A stretch of 64,000 nt of DNA from Polytrichum commune (Eukaryota > Streptophyta > Polytrichopsida > Polytrichales > Polytrichaceae): NCBI GenBank assembly GCA_950295325.1, contig OX485806.1:32116001-32180000 (forward strand), read 5' to 3'. Positions 10,221-19,600 of this stretch are shown here, piece by piece. A model generated the notes under the pieces. The model was given only the letters and a program-made list of their open reading frames with translations, did not search any database and was not told the origin of the DNA. The position numbers and the translations under genes were made by a program. Each line of letters begins with the position of its first letter. The first letter of the stretch is position 1.

Positions 10221-11084
10221 TTCATCCCTTTGGTGTTGGCTTGTCACCCTTCCGCCTCAATAACCTTGCAAATAAAGAAAGAAAAAAGAAGGAAGGAAAG
10301 AAGGAAGAAAGAATATCTATCTTTGACTCAGAGAGAAGTTGGAGTTATAATAAGTATTATAGACCTCAATGAAATTCTTAGGAGCTGGCATTGGAAGATG
10401 CGCTTGGGGAGTCAGTCTGACCAGATTCCAACCTCCATACATATATGTGTCAACTTTTGAGGACCACTACTTCGCAACATGTTTGCCTTCGATCCACATT
10501 TTTAATCATAAAAACCTGTATAACATCCAGGTAGATCCAAATATAACTTTGGAGTTAGACATGGATATATGTAGAAAGATGCCAACTGCAGTGGTTCAGT
10601 TCCAAGATTCTTCAATCGGACACAAATGGGTTAGTAACCTGCGATTAATCCTCAAAGTTTCGCAAACTAAGTTGCAGTTGTTGCATGAATGACCCTGCAA
10701 TGTGGTAGATTTGTGACTTCTTCTTCAAGGGCACATGCCAGTGTGTATGTTTGATGAAGCTTTGGCAAGTTTAATTCACATTTGACACGCAAAAAACTTG
10801 CACCAAAAAAATAAAATTTAAATGCATGTCGATTGATACAATTTAGAATTTGACATGTAGTGTGAGTTGTGAACGGAAAAAACCACACGTCGATTGACAT
10901 GTTAGAAATTGAAATGGCACGTACTACTAGGCATGTGACATTGAGGTGAGATGTTCAGAAGAAAACGTAGATGTCGATCGACATTCGATTTTTGTTTTCG
11001 AAAACGTCGTGTGACACTTTGGATTTGAAGTTGAATGTCAAATGAAATTTGTCAAGCATACACACTGGCGTGTGGCATGTGCGT
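10221..11084. other. Intergenic, no assigned gene
   Basis: It includes an A/G-rich GAAGGAAAG stretch (about 10276-10310). A 107-codon frame at 10369-10692 has no family resemblance I can recognise. I cannot support a gene here. Confidence 0.4.
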
Positions 11085-11385
11085 CGGGACTTGTATGCTA
11101 GTAGTGAGTGCCACTACATTGCACCGTAAATTACGACCGGACGAGCCACACAATCTCACTTAATTGTGAAATCGAAAATGCATTCTCACATCGTCATTGG
11201 GTGGTCCACCCATCCACTCTGGCACACTTGCTTTTACACACGTCCATTGGTGACGAAGTCTCGTGCAACTTAAATTTTGCAAATCTATTGTCATGTAGAT
11301 TTTGAGTAAAGGAGTCATGTAATACTTGTGCTTCGGGAGTTGTATGCTAGTATCTAGTCAGTGTTTGCAAAAAGGGACCGGAGTT

Positions 11386-11417
<32 letters not shown>

Positions 11418-11900
11418 AGTGTTTGCCACGGTGATTTGGTAGGTGCTCGATGCTACCCTATCGTAGACGCTCTCTTCAACATAGTTCCATTGGTGACCAT
11501 GATCTTGTGCAACTAGAACATTTGCAAATATATCATTGTGGTGGATTTGCAAATGAAAGAATTGTGGGTTATTTGGAGAAATAGGGATGTGTGCTATGGG
11601 ACTCTATACTAGAACTGATCATCACTAACCACATGTCGTAAATCTATAGTTTGGATAACCATAAAATCAAACTTAACCGTGGCAATGAAAATGTATTCTT
11701 GTGGCGTTGGTTGGAGGTCGACCTTAGTAACCCAATCATGCATGGTGTTCTTTTGCAAAGTCTTATTAGCTGTCAAAAATATGTGCAACCAAAACATTTA
11801 CAAACCGAAAACACTGTGGATTATTTGGAGATTCGTGGGTTTATGCTATGGGACTCATATGCTAGTAATGATTGTCACTAACCATGTGCTATGATTATAA
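11085..11900 (+). repeat. Degenerate tandem repeat, about three units
   Basis: Three loosely similar units are seen near 11085-11350, 11450-11640 and 11680-11900. Each carries variants of TATGCTAGTA, TGATTGTCACTAACCATGTG, CATTGGTGAC and CTTGTGCAACT. The repeat has no coding potential. The first two units are separated by the truncated SINE at 11369-11417. Confidence 0.5.
11369..11417 (+). mobile_element. 5'-truncated SINE copy (3' end and tail only)
   Basis: Only AAAAAGGGACCGGAGTT and a long (TCTA)n tail remain, identical in arrangement to the 3' end of the 367-bp SINE. The exact 9-bp direct repeat AGTGTTTGC flanks it at 11360-11368 and 11418-11426. Extreme 5' truncation with a target duplication is the hallmark of aborted target-primed reverse transcription. 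Confidence 0.88.
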
Positions 11901-12430
11901 TTGGAATAGTCACACAAATGAACTTGATCATAACAATAGAGTATTGTACATTGTAAAGCCACCAAAAATGGGGAGCACCTCACAAATTTGAAGGAATCTC
12001 CCATATTTGATACTTCCAACACTTGTTTTAGCGATCTAAATATTTGTAGGGATGGATGTTGTTCTATTATGGGGCAATGAAACTTTAAATAGTTTCTCGA
12101 GTTCGGTTTTGGAATTTGATTCTATTTGAGGAGTACATGAGTGATGAGAGGAGAAAAAGATGCATGTACATATAAGTGGCCAAGAAAATGAGAAGACTCT
12201 TCGTTGAAACAAGATGAAACATGTCGACACCTGGTGAAACTCATAACAACCCTCCAAAAATTTCCGGTTACACTCAAACAGAGAATCACTAGGAGATTTG
12301 GGCCCCAATTCCTCCCCAATCCATCCATTTAGTTTATGGTTAGCACTAACGTAATTGTGTGATCGTAGCTTTGGTTGGGTGCTTGACCGCACCCACCTGC
12401 CATGCTCTTGTCTCCATAAGCTCGTTTCAT
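11901..12430. other. Intergenic, no recognisable feature
   Basis: AT-rich. The reverse-strand frame of 224 codons covering 12036-12710 includes a low-complexity Lys/Glu/Arg run made by the TTCC-type microsatellite and is not convincing as a gene. Confidence 0.45.
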
Positions 12431-12700
12431 TGATACACCTTCGAAAGGAGGCAAACACCGTTGGGCCCCCTCTAATCCTCGTAATGCATGTTTCCAGATC
12501 TTTACATATAGACTTAGACCATCTTGAAAATGAAGCAACATCATAATTCACACAGGTGGCAACATCGGAGCCGTCTTTCTTTCTTTCTTCCTTCCTTTCT
12601 TCCTTCCTTCCTTCCTTTCTTTTGTTCCATTGGTGACGAGAAACTCGTTCCCTTCCCTTCCCTTCTTCAAGCACGACCCAGGCTACCATCCCGGGGGGCC
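12431..12700 (+). repeat. Dispersed repeat G, copy 1, with TTTC/TTCC microsatellite
   Basis: The segment TCGAAAGGAGGC ... CCTCTAATCCT ... TGAAGCAACATCATA ... GTGGCAACATCGGAG matches 29822-29972 in order. A (TTTC/TTCC)n run occupies about 12577-12622. The function is unknown. Confidence 0.6.
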
Positions 12701-13483
12701 AGCCATTCATTCATTCACATGTTCCCAATGTTGACTCCCAAAGTCGAAGCATGACAACTATTTCAAGTATTTTAAGAGTGGATTTGACCACCTGACGTGA
12801 AACATGAGAGTCACTCTACTTTATGCTCTCTGGGTAAAACCCTCACACTGTGCCCTACACACAGTAGGTTAAATCATGCTGGGTCTAGCTCTTCAATTTG
12901 TGTGTTGTCGAGTTAAGTCATCAACGACAATTATTGGGCACTTTAACACACATGCTCTCCTTTGAAAACCACAAAAAAGCCTTAATTAATTGCAGCTGAT
13001 ACATTGCAATTCTCAAAAACAGCATCAATTAATTAACTAACAAACACACAAACTCCTCAAACAGATAACTCCACGTACGAATGACACGTCGGTATATATA
13101 TACAGAAGTTAATTAACCTCCTATACTTTTTACTTATAATAACGGACGTCGTCATCATGCATGCCTGTCTCTTAATTGCAAAATCGACCCGGTCGGAGTT
13201 CATTGCATTGGGAGTAATAACTTAAGCAGCAGTACAAATTGGAGACAGGCTTCTGCCGATCGATCCTCCTCGTGTGTTCAGCTGTCGATGTAAGGTAAAT
13301 GCGAGCATTGATGAGAAAGCTGTGGGAATTCAGGGATCCCAGGCTACGAGGGACCAAATGATCCAATTTTGCAGCAAGAAATCGTGCATGTGAACGGCCA
13401 CCCATGCATCCAGATCAAACGCCCCCAGCCCCTAGCCTGCTTCAATTAATTAAGTGCCAAGAAGGCCGCGCTGGTGGTGGTGT

Positions 13484-13512
13484 GTGAGTGAGAGAGAGAG
13501 AGAGTGAGAGTG
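13484..13512. repeat. GA microsatellite
   Basis: A (GA)n run, GAGTGAGAGAGAGAGAGAGTG. It lies 3 kb upstream of the trithorax start codon. Plant promoters often contain such runs, but no role is shown. Confidence 0.7.
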
Positions 13513-13555
13513 TGTATACCTTATCGTGGCTGTCCCAGGAGATTTCGTTGTGGTA

Positions 13556-13665
13556 ATCTCTCTCTGGTTTTACTTTTATTAATTCGAGGTTTATTCCATC
13601 GATTCCTCTAAATATCGTCCGTAAATTTTCCTGCAGCCTGAGCTTCAGCCGGGCTTTTCTTCTAA
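13556..13665 (+). repeat. Dispersed repeat H, copy 1
   Basis: TTATTAATTCGAGGTTTATT, then GATTCCTCTAAAT, TTCCTGCA and a CAGCCGGGCTTTTC-like stretch resemble 32425-32544, the site into which the reverse-strand SINE inserted. It is short and diverged. Confidence 0.45.
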
Positions 13666-15206
13666 CTCGATCGCTTTCTTTCTGTAACTAGTGGTCGGTT
13701 TGCACCTGTTCATTGTATATCATCAACATGTAGTTCACGTCGGTCGTCCACCGTATAATGTCTAATTCTTATAGTATTGGTTGGGACGAAATTCGCTCCC
13801 AAATCCCTACATCCGGTACATTTAAACTACTTCATGCTTCAAAGGCGAGTAGTAGTATAGCTAGGAGTCCCTTTTTATATATATATAGACACATACACAC
13901 AATGAGCTCATTTTCACCTAGTGATAAGAATGAGCCTCTCTTATAGTTAATGTGGCATCCGTCCCCCACAACCCTCACACGAAGACTTGTTCAAACGAAC
14001 ACTTGTTGCAGCCAACTTGGATGCTTCTACTTACATTTTGAGCTTATTCTCCTCCTCCTTCTTCATATGGGGATTCATCAAGCCTTGGATGCTTGAAGTC
14101 AAAAATCGGGAATGTGGATTGGCTCGAAATTGGGAGCTCGATCAAGCCGCGATTATATATCTATCACACAAGATACTAACTCTCTCTCTCTTTCTCTCTC
14201 CCCCTCTCTCTAACTTTAAAGGTGGTGCAAGTACTTTTGGGGATTGACAACTGAGAACAACCCAACATGCTTTTAAGTAGCTAACGTACTCTTACCAGAC
14301 TTCTTCTTGTGAAGGAGTAGTGCCAACCGAAAGAAAGAAAGAAAGAGGGAAGGTGGCCTAATGTGCATAGCCTGGGTGCCCATGTTGTTGGCTCAATCCA
14401 CAGTTTTGACTGAGTGTGAGATTCCTCCCGCAAAATAAAAACCTCGAAAATTCCAAAATATACACTTATACACAAGCACGATCCTCACGACTAGGTGGCA
14501 TATTGTGGCAACACTGTATACGAGCCCCCAATGTGCAGCTGCAGCTCAAACACGTTGCCTCGCCCACATTTTCTTAAGCCAATCGTCTTAAATGCCACCC
14601 AAACTTATACACAACAAATGCAATCAAATCCCAAACCGACGCCCTCCGATCGCCCTCCTAAGCCCTCAAAGACGACGGTTTCGACCACCGCGATCGAATC
14701 GTGGGTTTAGGGTTCCTCTTGTCCCTCCTCGACGACGCGATTTCCACTATTCGGCCCCCCTAAACCCACGACATCAAACCCGAAACCGGAAACCCAACCC
14801 CAACCCAACCCAACCCCGATTCCAAGGCTTTACCTTCCTTCCTTCCTTCCTTCCTTACGAATGGGCCATGCAACCAAATTCGTGCAAACTCGTCATCAAT
14901 AGTAACAATATGAATGACACCACACCCACCAATGGGGAAAAAAGAGAAAGAGAAAATTTGGCTCACACTCGCTGCAATATAGATTGAAAGTCCTTGCTCA
15001 TGACTTTGCACATACGTACATAGCAACAACAACAACAACAACAACAACACCTTCTTTTACTTCACTCCCACTACTCCTCAACCTCAAAACCACCACTACT
15101 ACTGCACATACCAACTCGGGATTTATACGTTGGTCACGACGTCACGATACTTACACCAAAAACCACATGATGATGATGATCATCGCCGCCGCCACTTGGA
15201 CCACCC

Positions 15207-15223
15207 TCAAACCCTAAACCCTA
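15207..15223. promoter_or_regulatory. Telo-box-like AAACCCTA tandem
   Basis: AAACCCTAAACCC repeats match the plant telo-box (AAACCCTA) found in promoters of many plant housekeeping genes and recognised by telomere-repeat-binding factors. It lies 1.4 kb upstream of the ATX coding start. A role here is inferred only from sequence. Confidence 0.4.
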
Positions 15224-15990
15224 AACGCCTTAAAGCTCAACCCTCCCTCCCACACGAGGAATCACCAAATCAACTTAATTTGCAATTACATATTAAGTAT
15301 CTCAGATGGAGCAGTCGATTGACCCAATTTTGGCCCCCCCCCCTTCCAAAGCTCTTTCTTGCCTATATACATGGACATATAGAGAGAGATATATATATAT
15401 ATTGGAATTATACTATGATGATGCTATGGAGTTGTTTCCCAAACTTAGAAAATAAAAGTTAGCAAAGAGAGGGTTATTGAACTTCTTATTGAGCTTTCTC
15501 AAGGGGGGGTGGTCACGTTATAATGATAGGTAACTTACACACTACCACCTGCTCCTTAGAAGTTAGAACACAAAGTGAGAAAGAAAGACTCAGGCAAGAA
15601 AGCAAGAGAAAGCCGAAGAAGAAGAACACACACATACACACACACACACACAAACCCCAACGCAACTAACGTCGGCCGAAGAAGAGCTCCAAGATCATCA
15701 TCGCAGCATCGTCTCCGCTTTTGTCCACATGGCGTAGGGGTATCCGGAGCTAATAACGGCGACAGGAAAAAACCACGAAAGAGCGGCATGTGTTTGGCAT
15801 GTTGCGGTGGTATGGCGGGAGAAAAACAGAGAGAAGAGGGAGGGGGGGAGGGAGAGGTGTTAGGGTTGCGGAGGGGATGGAGTGATTGTTTTGTTTAGCG
15901 ATTGTGTTGTTTTGTGGTTGGATTGTATGAGAGGGAGGGAGAGAGGGAGTTGTGAGTGTGGAGATTCATGGATGGATGGTTATGGTTATG

Positions 15991-16026
15991 GGGATGGTGA
16001 TGGTGATGGTGATGGTGATGGTGATG
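15991..16026 (+). repeat. GATGGT hexamer array
   Basis: About six head-to-tail copies of GATGGT (GGTGATGGTGAT), with GTTATG variants before it. It lies in the presumed 5' leader of the trithorax gene. Confidence 0.8.
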
Positions 16027-16613
16027 GCAAGGGGGATTGGTGTGGGAATTTTAGGGCGGAGGGTTTGTTGGGGTGAGGGTTTGTGGCGGGGGGAACTCTG
16101 GCGGAGGTGAGGAATCAGGATGGTGGCGGACAGGGGGGGTTCTTGTGCGATCAGGGAGGGGTTTGGGTGTGTTGGGTGGTTTTGGTTGTGTTGTTGGGAG
16201 GAGGTGGTGTTGCGGGCAGGAGCAGGGGTTACTGGCTGAAGAAGCTGCTGCTGCTGCGGGGCAATCCAGCAGGCTTTTAGTTGTTGGAGATGTGGTGATG
16301 ATTGTCCGGGTGTTTTTTGGCGCGGTTTTGGATAGGGGAGCATTTTTCTTGAGGAGGGAGTTGAGGAGGCTGCCGCGGAGGAGTCGGGTTTGGGGTGCGG
16401 GTTATGTGTGATTGGGAGGATGAGGATGATGAGGATGATGATGATGTGTGGTGAGGGGCATGAGGGCGTGGGAGGTGTGCGGGAGTAGCATTCTTGTGCA
16501 TGTGAGCGGAGGGGTTGAGAATGTAGGTTTAGGTTTATGATGTGGTAGGACTATGGGGTGACTCGTGAGAACCATTCTTGTGGAGGTGCTGCGAATGTGG
16601 CCTGTGGCGAGGT

Positions 16614-19600
16614 ATGGCGACGGATGTAGTGGACAGTGGAGGATCAGACGCAATGCTGTTGCTTGAGCAGCAGCAGCAGCAGGACCCCCCGAGTGTGGTC
16701 GTGCCAATGGAAAAGGCTCCGGTTGATGATGGAGGAGGAGGAGATGTGGCAGTATCGGAATCCCAGCAAGACGGGATGGTGGTGGTGGTGGAGAAAAGCG
16801 ACCCGAAACCACCTGTCAATGATAGCTTCCCAATTGTGTACAAGAGGAGGTACACCAAGGGAGGGGAAGCCTGTAGTACTGATCCGAAGACTCCCCGCCC
16901 CCCATCATCATCATCAATTTTGCCCAACGAGTGCAAGTCTGCGGACCAAGCGGGTTTAGGGAAGAATCGGGTTATGTTCCAGAGGAAAGGTTCATCAGCA
17001 GTGGGAGCGGGAGGAGCTGTGCAGAAGCAGTCCACATTGGAGCAGTTCTGGAAACAGCCCCAGGGGACGACGAAGCCCACCCTGAATGGAACTCTTGCTG
17101 ATGATAACAACAATGTTGTCGAGAAAGCAGTGCAATGTGCGGTGGTGGTGCTAGAAACCGACAACTGCATTGCCAATCCGGCCATTACAGAGTCTCCAAG
17201 CAAGCGGAAGCGTGTGGAACAAACCTTACCTGTGGTGGAGCAATCCCTATGCCTGCCGGTGGAGCCATCCCGGGATGTGGAGGGACAATCCTTGCATGTG
17301 GAAGAAGATGGTGGCGCAGAATTGGAATGTGTGGGAGCCAATGCAAATGAGAAGCAGCAGGGAAAGAAAACCAGGGGGGTGTGCAAAGGGGACCAAAATC
17401 AAAATGCAGAACAGGTTTCTGAGGCTCCTCCAGCTGGGGATGCTGTCATTAGCAAGAAGAGAAAAGTGGGCCGGCCACGAAAAGACGAGGCAGTAAAAAG
17501 GAGTGAGAATGTGGAGAAGAAGGTTCGCCCAGCCAAGAGACCAAAGCTGGTTTTAGGTGCGGATTGCAAACTAGAAGTAGAGGAAGGGCTTAAAGGGGTA
17601 ACTAGAGCTGGGCTTTCGATGGTGGCAGGGACAGAAATCTCCAAAGAACCGTCACAAGTGGAAATCAGGAAAATTGCAGGTGGGCATGTGGAGTCTCAAG
17701 AAAGGGGGGCGATACCTGCAGGTCCATCTATTCAGGACGCTTCAAGCTCTGAAACTCAGACAGATGATGATCTGCCAGAAAGAATCGGGCGTAGACAAAT
17801 TAGACAGCAGCAGCAGCAAAATTCGAGCGAGGCGACGAAAAGTGAGACTGCCACAGAGACAGACCCAGACTTGCCATGTATGGGAGGAGATAAATGGGCT
17901 AAGCAGCGACGCGTGGAAGAGGATGATGAGGAGACTGATGATGGTGACCGGATACCGATTGACCTAAATGTGCTTCCAGAGTTGTTAATGAATTCAAAGC
18001 CGCAGAGGAAAAAACGTGCAGAGGGGGTACAAAGAAATGGAATTCAGAAACCTAAAAGACCTGCACTCAAGCGTGTTGAAATACATCAGCAGCTGCAGCC
18101 GTTAAACCAGAGCAGGAAAGCAGTGCAGCCGACCAACCAGATTGTAAAATCTTTGTGGCCAATTCGGCGCAATTCAGATTCTCATGTTGCACGCATAGAA
18201 GAAAAGGCTGTTGACCCAATCACATCAAATTCTGGACGGTTTGTATCTCTGAAGCATTTGCGCAGTCCGGTGGCGCCCAGCCAGCAGAGCACAGTCTGTA
18301 ATGGTGGAGAAGAGGCGAGATTAAGGGCATCATCACAGAGAATCTCTGATCCAGCTTCCATGGTTCGCAGAATCAAGATTGTACAGCCCAAGATGCCCCG
18401 AGTGTCTCCAGGTAAAACATCGCAAATTTCTAGGTTAACAAACTTGGAACCATCAATGCCAGTCCTTCTGCAAAGCATAGGGGTGGATGGAAGTGTGGAG
18501 AAGGTAACCCCTTCATCATCTGAAGAAACAGAGAGTGATGTAGAGCAGACGAATGGGCGTTCTAAGGGTATGGCAAGCCGTCGCTTGTTGATGCCAGGGA
18601 CACAATCTGTGGGAGGCTTGACAAATGGAAATTCTTCAAAGAATAAGGTCTGTGGAGTACTCCACTTGAAAAGGCCTGGCACGACAGGCAGTGTAATTGA
18701 CCTGAACCGGTCAGGCTGTCCTCCTCTTTCTAGCAGGGCGATTCGTGATAATATGTATCCTGGTTCACCAGGAAAGGTGCAAGATAACAACAATGCGTCT
18801 CAACAACAGTGGCAAGGAACTCCAAAGGCTCAGGATCAGGGAAGGAAGGGTTTAAGGGCGCTTGACACATCAGAGGATTCAGAGACGGAGAGTGACACAA
18901 ACGTCTCTGAAATACCAAGGCATGGGGTGAAGCGGGTCTTCCACTCCACACAGCTGCAGAAACCACCACATGGAGGTGTTATTGAGCAGAATGGTCACAG
19001 AGGAAAGGGTTCAGGCGTTCTGAAAGCTAGGGTAGCTGGAAGTGCAGAGGGTTTGAAAGATACCAAATCTCCTAGTAATTCTCCACTATCTGACTATGTC
19101 AAGAGTGTGGCAAGCATCCCAAAGAAGTCTACTGAACCAGGGCTTCATGTTAAACACTCTGAAAGCAGTGCACCAACAACAAAGAAGCATCCACGAGGAG
19201 CAATTCTGTCCACGATGTCTCGAGGTACCAGATTTATGAGGGCTCCTCATGCAAGGATGGCCATTGCAGTTCAGAAGAAGAAGGAGACTACCAGATTCTC
19301 TTCGTCTGCTCTGGAGAAGAATAAGAAAGCAAAGAAGACTGGGAAATTTGGTGTTCATGCATCAAAGGGTGCTATCCTCATAGAGGAGGAGCATGAATCA
19401 ATTAATGGTACCAAGGACATCCCGAAAGCAGTTTTAGAATCTTCAAATGCAGGTCTGCACACCCCACTTCTAAGGAGCCCAGTACCAAAAGAAAAGAGTC
19501 ACCATGAATCAATCTCTGTTGCGACTCCTGAAGCAGGCATGGATGTCAAACAAAGAACAAAGTTGTCCGGTGGGAAGTCACCTGGTGAGAATGGTGATAT

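Larger units (their letters stand above)
13666..16613 (+). promoter_or_regulatory. Upstream region and probable 5' leader of the trithorax gene
   Basis: About 3 kb contains no supportable gene and is dense in simple sequence: (CT)n near 14180-14215, TTCC near 14835-14855, (AAC)n at about 15023-15047, (CA)n near 15628-15652, a hexamer GATGGT array at about 15991-16026, and GAT/GAG repeats near 16420-16445. A telo-box-like AAACCCTAAACCCTAAA run is at about 15207-15223. GC content and G-over-C skew rise steeply from about 15.8 kb toward the start codon, suggesting an untranslated leader. No transcription start can be fixed by eye. Confidence 0.45.

Noticed and set aside
12036..12710. 224-codon reverse-strand frame
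   Set aside because: The Lys/Glu/Arg-rich head comes from a TTCC/TTTC microsatellite, and the rest has no family resemblance and lies in repeats.
16578..16613. Possible earlier start of the trithorax protein
   Set aside because: The frame is open from 16569 but contains no ATG before 16614; a TTG is not a credible start in a plant gene.
16535..17386. 283-codon open frame on the reverse strand inside the trithorax gene
   Set aside because: It is antisense to a conserved coding sequence, Ser/Thr/Pro-rich by composition, and has no domain.
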